Positions 21,171-31,290 of a stretch of 64,000 bases of DNA are shown piece after piece. Position 1 is the stretch's first letter. Each line of letters starts with the position of its first letter. The stretch is from Sycobia sp. Sy_11 (lineage: Eukaryota; Arthropoda; Insecta; Hymenoptera; Epichrysomallidae). The translations under genes were made by a program, and so were the position numbers. The stretch lies in NCBI GenBank assembly GCA_018907035.1, contig JACCIC010000135.1, positions 248,001-312,000 of the forward strand, written 5' to 3'. A model generated the notes under the pieces. That model was not told the origin of the DNA and did no database searches. It saw only the letters and a program-made list of their open reading frames with translations.

Positions 21171-21990
21171 GACATGGCAGGCTGATCTTGTAGAAATGAT
21201 TCCTTTCTCGAAGGACAATAAAGGTTTTCGTTATTTACTCACTGCCATTGATATATTTTCAAAATGTGCATGCGCCATTCCAGTAAGTCAAAGAGGGGCA
21301 ACGATGTTACTAAGGCTATGAATGAGATATTGAAACAAGGACGAGTACCATCTAATCTACAAACTGATCAAGGAAAAGAATTTTACAATTCTCACTTTCA
21401 AAATCTCATGAAAAAGTATAAAATAAATCTATATTCTTCACACAGTAATCTTCCTGCAAGCATATATGAACGATTTAATAGAACGTTGAAAAATGCACTG
21501 TGGATAAAATTCAGTAAGCAGGGAATCTGTAAATGGATGGATATCCTACCAGACTTACTCGAATTTTATAATTCAAGAAAGCATCGAACAATAGGAATTG
21601 AGCCTTCAAATGTAACTAAAAGAAATGCAGAAGAAATGAAGAAGCATTTTCCAATCGAAAATATGAATATTAAAAACACAAAGTAGGAGATATGTACGAA
21701 TAAGTAAAATAAAAAATATTTTTGAAAAAGAATATACACCAAACTGGTCAACTAAAATGTTTACAATAACAAGAATAATAAAGACTAATCAAATAATCTA
21801 TCACATTAACGATTATTATGATAAACCTGTCTCTGGTGGCTTTTAGGAGAGTGAAATTCAAAAAACTAAGTATCCTGAAATTTATTTAGCTGAAAAAGTA
21901 TTAAAGAAAAGTGGTAATCGCGTATACATAAAGTGGCTAGGATTCAGTAGTGAACATAATAGTTGGATAGATAAAAATGAAGTTTTTTAA
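21084..21990 (+). pseudogene. Maverick integrase with C-terminal chromodomain, copy 2
   Basis: The gene starts at MYREKVVEELHKPARRRYKR. After a frameshift come IDETWQADLVEM (first Asp), FRYLLTAIDIFSKCA, then after another the open stretch 21264-21686 with LQTDQGKEFY (second Asp) and ASIYERFNRTLK (Glu, 33 residues after the second Asp by direct count). The C-terminal part reads AEKVLKKSGNRVYIKWLGF, then HNSWIDKNEV (21887-21990), a clear chromodomain with its aromatic residues. Chromodomains in integrases bind modified histones and guide insertion. At least three frame breaks inactivate it. Confidence 0.85.
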
Positions 21991-22197
21991 TTTAATTATG
22001 TTATAAGTCAAATTAATAAATAATACTAATTTATGTAAGAATAGGTTTAAGGACATTAGTTTTTCAGTAAATAAGAAAACAACATTGCAATATTTTTATA
22101 ATCTGATTTATTTATGTAATTATTATGCATACATGTATATCATTATTTGAAAAATAAATGATTTTTTTAACATGAATTGTATTTATTTCATTCTTTC

Positions 22198-22504
22198 TTA
22201 AGAAGTACATTTATCAAATTTAAAACAACTTTCGCCTTGATAAAGTAAAAATAAACATCGTTTATATGCAGTATTTGCTAGATTTTCGAAAAATTCTTGG
22301 TCCTTTAATATTGCTGACGACATCTTTTGTGGTAAAAATATTTGAAAACTATCGTGAAGTTCTGCTACAATTTTCGCACCATATCGAGTGTTGACTAGTT
22401 TGAGAGCAGTCGCCATATACTGTTTATTTTTCTCTAATTCTGTACATTTCTTCGTCGGCAGGAACTCGCTCTCGGCAATTTTATTCAGAGTAGCTAGATT
22501 CATT
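22198..22504 (-). CDS. Maverick small conserved protein (LPTKKC family)
   Basis: About 100 codons from ATG at 22501 (MNLATLNKIAESEFLPTKKC), with KLVNTRYGAKIVAELHDSFQ and IFLPQKMSSAIL. I recognise this pattern from small proteins of unknown role encoded in Mavericks. The product is intact as read. Its start lies directly after a splice acceptor-like TTGTTATATAG, and the preceding donor-like CAAG/GTAAAA at 22593 suggests an 89-base intron between this ORF and the polymerase tail ORF. Confidence 0.5.
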
Positions 22505-22593
22505 CTATATAACAAAAAAGAAATGAATAAATTAAAATTATGAATATAATTCTTTGTTTGTTCTTTTGTAGAGAATATAAACTTAAATTTTAC
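22505..22593 (-). other. Putative intron between polymerase tail and LPTKKC ORF
   Basis: On the minus strand CTCAAG/GTAAAATTT begins, and TTTTTTGTTATATAG/AATG ends, an 89-base AT-rich stretch with a good polypyrimidine tract. Removing it would place the two flanking ORFs in the same frame, separated only by one TAA. There is no transcript evidence here. Confidence 0.4.
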
Positions 22594-22601
22594 CTTGAGA
22601 A

Positions 22602-23117
22602 TTAATTGAGTCTTGTTTTCTTTTGAGGAGATGAGTGGTTTCGTTCGACTTCTTCAACTGCTCGAATGAGCTCTTCATCATCATCGGTCTCTTCATATAG
22701 CTTATTCCCCACATCAACTTTTACCCTTTCTATTGAGCTTATCCCCTCCAGCATTGTCAAAATTTTTTCATGATTCCATTCGTTCATTACTTCAAGTGAT
22801 ACATAATATTCAATGGTGATTGGTTCACCTTCATCTCCATAAAGCGTCACCTCCCGTGTCACTCTATTTTCATTCGTTTCGATATTCCCCCTCTCTTCTT
22901 CTGCATGCACCTTTACACGGGTCACTCTAAATTCATTACTGACTTCATATCTTAGTTCTCCTACATAACTATCTATCCCCACTCCAACTGCTCTTTCATT
23001 AGTCTCTATGTAAGCGTTCTTTATCTCAATGTCTCCCTCTTTTGAATGATTTGCTTTGTTTAATATTTCCCTCTCCATTTCACATGCAGCATGTGCCATG
23101 TGTTCTTCCATAATTCT
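22602..23117 (-). CDS. C-terminal acidic extension of the Maverick polymerase
   Basis: An ORF of 169 codons from ATG 23111, but the same frame is open further upstream through the last conserved polymerase segment (SPYDDKRFLITNSPDTLPWG, then HYRI). It therefore looks like an in-frame tail of the polymerase rather than a separate gene. It is rich in Glu and Val, with two similar segments (EFRVTRVKVHAEEE and ENRVTREVTLYGDEGE) and a basic end KKTRL. I do not recognise a known domain. Confidence 0.5.
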   Translation of the reverse strand, partial: RIMEEHMAHAACEMEREILNKANHSKEGDIEIKNAYIETNERAVGVGIDSYVGELRYEVSNEFRVTRVKVHAEEERGNIETNENRVTREVTLYGDEGEPITIEYYVSLEVMNEWNHEKILTMLEGISSIERVKVDVGNKLYEETDDDEELIRAVEEVERNHSSPQKKTRLN

Positions 23118-26100
23118 ATAGTGCCCCCACGGTAAAGTATCTGGACTATTTGTTATTAAGAATCTTTTATCATCATATGGACTTAGAGCAATTTTTTTTT
23201 TGTTTTTCAGTATATATTATATGTAATTTAGAACGGATGTTACACTGCTCGCGATGCATAATGACGAGGTCATCAAGATATTTTCGATAATCTTCAAATG
23301 TAATTGTCTTCTTTACAACATTCGATTTTATACCTTTAGCTTTTTTTACTACTTCTCCTCCATCCATTAAAATAATATATATTTTGCTCCGTAAACCATT
23401 AAATTCCATCATAATTTTTCCATTACATTCATCCTTTATTAATCCTGCTATATTTTTATTTGATCGAGGTATACCATACGGATTATTTTCATCATAGTCA
23501 GAAGTATCAAATCTGTGAATATCTTTTTTCATAATTTTATATATATCAATGTCTTCCACTTCGTATATCAAACTGTCGGTGTCAGTATATAGCAGTTTAC
23601 ATTTTTCTCCCACTCGCTTTTTCATATAAGAGTAGTGAAAAAAGACCAACGTACATAGGTTTTTAAATTGTAGCACTTGTTTTTCTGAGCTGTATAGCAA
23701 CCAAATTTTCATCGAAATTACACAGCTATGAAAATTGGATAAAGCTATACGTGCTTCTGCTCCATATCGACCTGTAAATTTATTCACTAATCGTACATCC
23801 ATACGAGATCTTTCTCTCTCGATGCACTTTCCATAAACTGCATTAATTAAAAGTTTGTAAAAGAGTTTTCCAAATTCATGCTTTGCCCGTTTCCTTTTTT
23901 CTGTATTAAACTCTATGTATGGCTTAAGCCATGGTTTTTGCTCAAAACTCAAAATTCTATATACCTTTTTTAGCCGAAGACCATTATCCAGTGCCTGTTT
24001 GAGTGTTCGGTAGTGAATAACATATCTTTTCTTATCGTCCAAAGTAGTGAGAAGTTTCTTCTGCGATGAGCCTGGAGGTGTACGATGCTCTGCACAGAAA
24101 GGTAAATCAAGATGTTCGTCATGAATTTCTTCAGGATGCTCTAAAATACCTCAGCAATATAGCCTATATCTGAATCTGATGGAGCATTGAAAAAATCTGG
24201 ATTGGATTCATAGTCAATCCATTTAAATTTTCCCGTTGGCAGATGTTATACCATCGCCCATGCATATAAATTATTAATATCATAATATAAAAGTGTTTTT
24301 TTTTTCTTGTTTTTATCGTATGACGAACCCATGTACGGATTATTTGCCTTCGCATATCGATTACAGCACTGGCTTATTCCTCCTCGAATGCCTGATTCAA
24401 TGAATAATAACGTACCAATATCTGTTAGAAGTTCCAATTCAACTTTCGTCATTTTAAGAGCTGCTGCAAATGTCAATCCGGGAGTTGCGTAAAAGTTAGC
24501 AGGGCATAAGCCGTAGGCTTGAACAGATGTTTCTTGAAAACTTTCAGACATCAGCTAACAGTAAAACATCTGTTTTTAAATATAAGTCAGAATATTCTCC
24601 TAAAGTTGTGATATTGAATCTATTCCATACTTGAACAGCATGCATGTAGTCTTCATCAGTAATATGTGAATCGGTTAATTGGTTGTAAAATTCGTTTTTC
24701 TCTGGCAGTTTTGTACAGGTTAATTTATCTAATCCATCTACAAAATCGTATGGAAATATACTTTTCCGCCTAAGAAGATGAATATTTTCATTTGAAAATC
24801 CATCTAATTCAAATTCCTTCACAGATAATGGTACATTTTGTAGATATGATGTTAATTTTTCTAAAGATGATGGTAAAAATCGCCATGAATCAATAAATCT
24901 AAAACTCACATCACAACCATCTATGAACTTTGTAAATGAAATATACTTTTCTTTATTGTGGGGTATTAGAGAAACTCGATCTTTCATCAACGAAGACGTA
25001 CCAATTTCTTTTAAAATAAAGTGTGTGTCATAATTAATATTATGAAAAATAACAGGAATAAACCTCGAGTCTTTATAATTCAAGTTACATGAATTATGAG
25101 CTGCTCCTTTGAAACTGGAGAGAAAAAATATTATTTTTCTTTTGTCTTTTTATCTAAAATATTGAATAAATTATAAAATAATTCATTTAACATACGGTCC
25201 TGTAAGATGGCAATGATCTCGTACAGGAAGTTGATCTTTTTCAAATTTATTGCCACATGTATAACAAACAGACGACCATCGAAACTGTAATTCTTCAGGA
25301 TCAGTCAGTTTCATTGGTTTTGGTGTCGTATAGAGTCGATTGATATGCTCTCCAATGGATTTGAGTTCACGAACAAACCACTGTGCAGGTGTCTCGTCAT
25401 CTGTACTCTTCTGTCTATACGATTTCTAAACCGACAATTTTTTATCATAACTACATTTTAAATAATATCTAATGCTATACGCTTCGTGACGCTGAAAAGT
25501 GTTCTCATTTTGAGTAGGCTGCAACAGACATTCGAAATCTGCATAAATGACAAATGGCACTTTCTCACTCTTTTTATCTTCTTCAAATTTAAAAATGTTA
25601 TTGGAATTATTTGGCAAATTTATTCTGCATTCGCTCATATTCTTACAATAGTATTCGTGATTTTTCAGCTTCCCTTCGTTGTAAAAAATTTGTAAACACC
25701 TTTCGCAATGAAATGATTTTGCATGGGCTTTATTCAGTTGTGAGCTTAAAAGTCTGGACAAACTTTTAATCCAAACATAATGGTATTTCGGCGAGCTAGC
25801 ATTATCATCATGAATATTATTTTCTTCGAATTCATCGATGTAGTAATCTTGAATGAGGAGAAGGTTTACATGTTTCTCCTTCTTGTTGGATATAATGTAA
25901 CAAGGTGCTACCTCATATTTCTGTCCAATCTTTCGAAGCATATACACATTTACAGAAATAATATTTAATTTTTCCAATTTTGCAACATCTTTCAGTTTAA
26001 CTGCAAATTCAATATCACCGAAATTCAATTCATTCGTATACTGTTAATAATTCTGGACCCTTTGAGGATTAATTACATTAGAATATAAAGCTGAAAGTAT

Positions 26101-26880
26101 AGCATATTTAAAGCACTAATTATCACTATTACGAACATTAACACATGCCTTTTTTGATATTATGAACTTCGGAAGAGGTATATATGATCTGCCCTTGTGT
26201 GGAGAAAATTGTTCCATGTTGATGCATAAACTTATAATACTTTTCAAGGTCCATCCTGAATCCTTTTCCTGAAACTCTTCCAAATGTGCAAAAAGTGGAT
26301 TCCTAATATATTCCTCAAACCATTTCAGTAAATCCGTGGACAGGTAAACTGTAGCACTCTGTGTCGTAAAATATTTCATATCCGTCAATTCCTCACCATT
26401 TTTCTGTACGGAAAACTATGATATGAAATCAGAATTTACTTTGACTGCACTAAATTCTTCTAAGCATGCTTTCACCTTATTTTGAAAGATCTTTTCTGTG
26501 TCAGTTAAGAAGCTGAGAATGCCTACATGATTCAAATTTAAAACTACACCAGACCTAATACAATTTTTAAACGCAGATTGGACATCACGCCATTTCACCT
26601 TAGCTTCTGTCTCGTCAGAGTTAAGACTTCTTCCATGATGAATGTGCCATCAAGTCCTCCTTGTATACACGACATGTTAACAAAACAAGTGGACCACTTT
26701 TGCTTTTCTCCTCGAGAAAGATTAGAGTCTTCCATTTTTCACCTCACATCCTTCATGGATAAATCAGCCATAGCCAGCCAATAACGAATATCATCTTTAC
26801 TGCACATATTCACAGTTTATAAAATTCCACGGTAAAGTTTCACAAGACGTTCGATAGATGCAATTGAAGCCATTTTCATT
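23112..26880 (-). pseudogene. Protein-primed-type family B DNA polymerase of Maverick
   Basis: The probable start is MKMASIASIERL at 26880. In order: an N-terminal part with KWRDVQSAFKNCIRSGVVLN; KDSGWTLKSIISL near 26250; a zinc-finger-like FHCERC...HEYYC near 25640-25710; ExoI VIYADFECL at 25527-25550; a CYTC...HCHLTG zinc motif interrupted by an intron at 25115-25195; NINYDTHFIL and SFRFIDSWRFL; motif A DINNLYAW at 24250-24283; motif B KLLINAVYGK at 23830-23860; motif C YTDTDSL at 23573-23590. The replicative enzyme of these elements copies linear DNA from a terminal protein primer. Stops at the N-terminus and frameshifts (including a 10-A run at 23192-23201) inactivate it, although the active-site residues are kept. 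Confidence 0.9.
25115..25195 (-). other. Putative 81-base intron inside the polymerase gene
   Basis: Minus-strand GGACC/GTATGTTAAATG at one end and TTTTTTCTCTCCAG/TTTCAAAGG at the other enclose stops in all useful frames. Removing the stretch joins the DHCHLTG segment in frame with GAAHNSCNL, which are contiguous in related polymerases. Both splice sites follow the GT-AG rule, with a strong polypyrimidine tract. Confidence 0.65.
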
Positions 26881-27541
26881 TTATGTTTACGGTTGAACTA
26901 GTAAAAGAAAAAATAAAGTCACCAACAATGTTCTTTACTGCGATATAAATTTAGAGAAAAAAATCCAGAGAATTACAAAAGAGAAAAACTTAAATGAACT
27001 TATGTGACTGCGTTGCAGCGAGTGTGTTCTTTCAAGAAAAATTGGCCTCTTTTATAGAAAAGTAAAGAAGAGGAAGGAGAAATCAGAGGTGAACGGAAAA
27101 TATTGAGTATGATGAAAACACTAAATTGTGCTTTAAAATCGGGAGGAGGGATATATCGTTTTGCCGCCAATCGAACATCAATCTTTCAGTTCATCATCAC
27201 AGACCAACATCTTCTTTTTTTAGCAACCAATTGGGAAAGTGATTTCTGTCTGAGCGATAGGACAACATAAATGTCTTCGATTACGTTCGTCCAATCAGAT
27301 CATTACGTTCCCTCTTATACGCACAAGCATAAGCGTTCTCTCTAATTAAAGCTCAAATGAAATAAACTGACCTTCCTTCACCCAGACGCACCTATATTTA
27401 TGTTTTTTCACTCAAGCAATCATAAAAGAGGGGCTAATTTCGGAAGGCGGAGAATCTTGATATAAAATGAGAATGTGAGCACGAAACTTTACATTTCTTG
27501 TCATCACTCCAGCTTCTAAAATAAGTGTATAGAAGTGCATA
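26881..27541. promoter_or_regulatory. Bidirectional promoter region between polymerase and the DIQGF gene
   Basis: On the minus strand a TATAAAA box lies at 27050-27056, about 170 bases upstream of the polymerase ATG, with GGCCAAT just beside it at 27041-27047. On the plus strand TATAAAA lies at 27460-27466, 76 bases upstream of the ATG at 27542. Three CCAAT motifs (about 27167, 27228, 27291) stand between the two boxes. The arrangement is that of a divergent RNA polymerase II promoter. No transcription start can be proven from sequence. Confidence 0.6.
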
Positions 27542-27974
27542 ATGTCAACAGTACAACAATATGAGATTGTTTCTAGAAAAAATATCCTGAAATGTCTGGA
27601 AGATAAAGTATTCCTCTGTGACATACAGGGATTCCAAACAAATGGCCCGCAAAGCTTCATTTTAAAAGAATTTTGTTTGCTGAGTTTAGAAAAAGGAGCA
27701 CTGCCCACCGTGTACCTCTTTAAGTCACCATTTCCATGGAGCGAATTGACTTGGAGTGAAAAAAAACTGTAGACTGGCTGCAACGTGAATATCATGGAAT
27801 TGAATGGGATTCTGGCGATATTCCTTATTACCGATTCAAAAGGACATTAGACATTTGTTGCACTAGAGTGCGATAATTGTTTGTGGAGGGGCAAGACAAG
27901 AAGGAATGGTTATCAAACTTTCTACCAAATATGTAAGTAATTTTCATACTTTTACAATCATCTTGATGTATATA

Positions 27975-28022
<48 letters not shown>

Positions 28023-28344
28023 TATACGTTTATTATAATTGTTCATCTTTGTTCATACTTTTCTCATACTTTCTCATACTTTTCTCATATTTTTCTCATA
28101 CTTTTATAATATTTTTTCACACTTTTTCTAAAAAAAATAATTTAATTCCAGAATTATATCGGATGTGAAGTTGCATTGTCCTTCATTACAATCAATGCAG
28201 AGTGAAGGTTCATATGTGCTGTGTCAAAATCATCAATTGTGTAGGAGACATTTACCAATGTGTGCCATCCATAACGTCTTGATAATACGCACATGGTTAC
28301 AAAATTATTTGAGTGGAAAGAATGGACGAAGCGAAATTGGATAG
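27542..28344 (+). pseudogene. Two-exon gene of unknown function, D-I-Q-G-F family
   Basis: Exon 1 starts at ATG 27542 (MSTVQQYEIVSRKNILKCLE) and has FLCDIQGFQTNG, KEFCLLSLEKG, VYLFKSPFPWSELTW. After a one-base shift in an A8 run near 27765 it continues with WLQREYHGIEWDSGDIPYY. There is one in-frame TAA near 27875. Exon 1 ends at 27932 before GTAAGT; exon 2 starts at 28152 after TTTAATTCCAG and has HCPSLQSM, CQNHQLCRRHLPMCAIHN to TAG at 28344, with AATAAA just after. Cys and His in exon 2 could bind metal. A fragment of the same family lies at 17612-17773. It is divergent from the polymerase and shares its promoter region. Nearly intact; function unknown. Confidence 0.6.
27933..28151 (+). other. 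Intron of the DIQGF gene, containing a (TA)n tract
   Basis: GTAAGT donor at 27933 and TTTAATTCCAG acceptor ending at 28151. The intron is 219 bases and carries the (TA)n microsatellite 27968-28019 and TTTCTCATACTT repeats. Splicing keeps the reading frame between the two conserved parts (PN/I/ISDVK). Confidence 0.6.
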
Positions 28345-28356
28345 GAATATAATAAA

Positions 28357-28903
28357 ATGTATATTACTATAAAAAATATTATTAATAAAATGAATTTATA
28401 AATCAAATCATGACTTTAAATAATTTTCCTATTTAATTACAAGAAATATATATTTGATAAATTAATTTTATTAATCTTCAATAATATGAATTTATATTAT
28501 CAACAATATACTCATAAAAAAGTTATCTACATAATAAATTGTATATTACCATAAAAAAATATATTAATAATTAAAATTTATAATAAAATCATAAAAAAAT
28601 TTAAATATATTTGTTAATCATATACAGTATTGTAAATTATGAGAGTAGGTACGAGTTTTTGGATATGAAAAAAACAGTTTCCTTTAAATATTGTTTATTT
28701 ATTATAATACTGTAAAAGTATATTAATAAACTACATTCATAAAATTTTAATTTTATTTTTTATTCCTTTAAAACTAAATATATTTGTAAAAAAGTTATCT
28801 GGATAATACATTGCATATTAATAAATAAAATTTATAATAAATTCATAAAAAAATTTAATTATATTTGTTTATTAATGAAAAATTTTTGTATTTTCAACTT
28901 CTA

Positions 28904-28934
<31 letters not shown>

Positions 28935-29082
28935 CGTTTTTATATTTAAACTTCTAAAATATTATAAGTAATAGATTTATCTTATACATTATTATTATAT
29001 ATTATATGAGAGTAGCGATAGAGAGATAAAAAAAATAGTAGTAAGATAAAAAAAGAGTAGATAGATAGAAAACAGATTCCTT
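28357..29082. other. AT-rich spacer with degenerate local repeats
   Basis: No gene. Several related stretches with AAAAAAGTTATCT, TTATAATAAA and CATAAAAAAATTTAA recur at about 28500-28620 and 28770-28880, which looks like two or three degenerate copies of a roughly 250-base unit. The part at 28690-28795 also resembles 37540-37640. Confidence 0.5.
28690..28795 (+). repeat. Dispersed AT-rich repeat, copy 1
   Basis: Shares TTATTATA, GTATATTAATAA, TACATTCATAAAA, TTTATTTTTTATTC and TTTTAAAACTAAATATATTT in the same order with 37540-37640. Confidence 0.55.
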
Positions 29083-29474
29083 TAAGAGTGCTACATACCG
29101 CGATCCCAGCGCCACGATGAACTATTAAAACGGAAATGAAAGTGTGTAAATCGTAGATTTCGTTTTGCGTCTTCATTTTACGTTTTACAATGTTCAAACA
29201 AATTTTATACGAATCTTTAAAAAATTCTACAATTGGGGGTTTCCCTTACTGCTTTCATAATATGTTTCCAAGTTAGTTTAAAAAAATAAGAAAATGTTTA
29301 TCTAACTGTCGTCTGCACTATAGACATCGCCGCTTTGCAATACCATCAAATATCAACAAATATTATAAATTTTATACGTATAGTACAGATCAAAGTTGGA
29401 TAGCCCCGGATATAGAATTGAATAATGAATCGAATGAACTTTGTTTCATCTTTCTATTCATAAAATTGAGGGTG
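29083..29474 (+). repeat. Dispersed repeat of about 390 bases, copy 1
   Basis: Runs from AAGAGTGCT to about 29474 and matches 61168-61556 in the same orientation with perhaps 90 percent identity by eye. Shared landmarks include CAGCGCCAC, GATTTCGTTTTGCGTCTTCA, TAGACATCGCCGCTTTGCA and GTATAGTACAGATCAAA. It has no ORF in common and no clear inverted ends. The family is not recognised. Confidence 0.8.
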
Positions 29475-29570
29475 CAAGTTATCAATTCTGTAGATAAAAA
29501 AGTTAGAACTTTAATTTCTGATTTTTTGAATAGATGGCGCTGAAGAAAATATTCAATGCCGTACAAATCA

Positions 29571-29573
<3 letters not shown>

Positions 29574-29614
<41 letters not shown>
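29574..29614. repeat. (TA)n microsatellite
   Basis: TA run of about 41 bases; a shorter one follows at 29679-29701. Confidence 0.95.
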
Positions 29615-29619
<5 letters not shown>

Positions 29620-30687
29620 TAAATACACACATGCATAAATACATGCATGCATTGTAATTTTTTGGAATAAATATGAATATATATATATATATATATATAT
29701 ATTGGTTTTAAATAATTATAATGTAGAATATAATAAGCCATTATATTTAGAAGCTGTACTTGCTCCCTATGTAAAAACCAATCCTATTAAATATACAATC
29801 TTACTGTTCTGCTTACTTTCCCAGAAGATGGTGATTTTATATTTTTCATTTAAAGTAAAAATTATATATTCTTTCCACTCTAATTTTTCACTATTTTGCA
29901 TATTGGACAACTTGTAACTAAAATAATAGTTATCTTTGTTGCATTAACATCAGATTATATCTATAATATTAATATTATCACTTACGAACAATCAAACCGC
30001 CCTCTTCAGAACTCTAATTTATCATTATTTTTATAATTATTTATACTTTAAATGACCCTTTAAAATTAAAAATAAAGAAGACCATACGTATTATACGATT
30101 TGTTTAATTATTAATTACGTAATAAATTAATATGTTTGTACTCTTACCTTATTTTTATTTTCTTTACATATAAGAATCTTATGATATAAATATAAATACT
30201 TCATACCCTCGTGTCCCACTCTGGGGAAGGGGAGATGAAGCAAATTGTCTTTTGGAAGACTTTACATTTCTGATGAATTTATTTAATAATTTTTTTCTTG
30301 AAAAATAGCACCTTAAATTATAGGTTTTTGTCTATCACTTGCACATTGAAATTTAAAATAACTGAACTTATTTGAATTTTGTATGCCCGTCATGTCTCGT
30401 ATGTAACCGTTTGTCTCTACTTTTTTAATGAAATATATACTGATATAAATTATATATATTAATTTGCCATTAATAATTAATAATTTCTATTGAATTATTG
30501 TTTACATGTTTATTTAATTATTATTGAAATAAAATTTTAATTAGCTATTATTTTTAATTCATATAAAGTTAAATATGGAGATAATTAACATTTTAGGAGA
30601 GAAAAGAATAATCCATCAGAATACATGACCAAGAATTGTATCAAGACCCATCTCCATTCATCAGGTAATCGTTATGTTGATACCTGC

Positions 30688-30688
<1 letters not shown>

Positions 30689-30729
<41 letters not shown>
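30689..30729. repeat. (TA)n microsatellite
   Basis: TA run of about 41 bases. Confidence 0.95.
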
Positions 30730-30731
<2 letters not shown>

Positions 30732-31123
30732 CGGATCAGCTGTACGACATTTGTCGAGAGGTTGGGTCGATTCTGTTCGGATTTGTGGTTCATTCGTTTA
30801 GAAAATCGTAAACACTCGCATACTGTCTATCAAATCGTATACAATGCGATGTTGCCACTATTTTTTAAACGATTTTGGAAACAGTGTTGAACGAATTGAT
30901 AGAATACACCAGCTGCCAGCGCAATGATACGATTTGCGCGAACGTGGAGCGTGATGCCCGTAATACAGTTATTGGCCATATACTCAAATACATGATTCCT
31001 TTATCTGATCATTACAGTTTTAGTATGACAAAGTTATAATTCATCAACACAAGCTATTGTATTAATTAAAAATAATGATTAATTAAATTTTCATTTAATT
31101 GAAAATTGAAAATAATACCTTAT

Positions 31124-31126
<3 letters not shown>

Positions 31127-31172
<46 letters not shown>
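31127..31172. repeat. (TA)n microsatellite
   Basis: TA run of about 46 bases; another of 33 bases follows at 31254-31286. Confidence 0.95.
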
Positions 31173-31176
<4 letters not shown>

Positions 31177-31251
31177 AAAAATGAAAAAGTAATTATAAAT
31201 TATTACAAGTTAATTAAAAAATATCTCAACCCTGAGATATGTATACCTAAG

Positions 31252-31288
<37 letters not shown>

Positions 31289-31290
31289 AT

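Larger units (their letters stand above)
13140..28356. mobile_element. Maverick/Polinton district: two diverged, rearranged copies
   Basis: The region carries the hallmark gene set of Maverick/Polinton elements: protein-primed-type DNA polymerase B, retroviral-like integrase, FtsK/HerA-type packaging ATPase, adenain-like protease, minor and major capsid proteins, plus several lineage-specific small proteins. ATPase, coiled-coil protein and integrase are present twice, once on the minus strand (15271-13140) and once on the plus strand (19390-21990), with low similarity between copies. Two fragments of the same end of the major capsid protein also occur on opposite strands. No terminal inverted repeats were found, so limits are those of the recognisable genes. 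Almost every gene is broken. Confidence 0.9.
29475..31290. other. AT-rich spacer with several (TA)n tracts
   Basis: No gene. (TA)n tracts lie at 29574-29614, 29679-29701, 30689-30729, 31127-31172 and 31254-31286. The piece at 30735-31000 has ordinary composition but no coherent ORF. Confidence 0.6.

Noticed and set aside
13140..28356. Recent viral integration or bacterial contamination
   Set aside because: The gene set and integrase are those of endogenous Maverick/Polinton elements, the genes contain putative introns and TATA boxes, and the decay by stops and nested mariner shows long residence in an animal genome.
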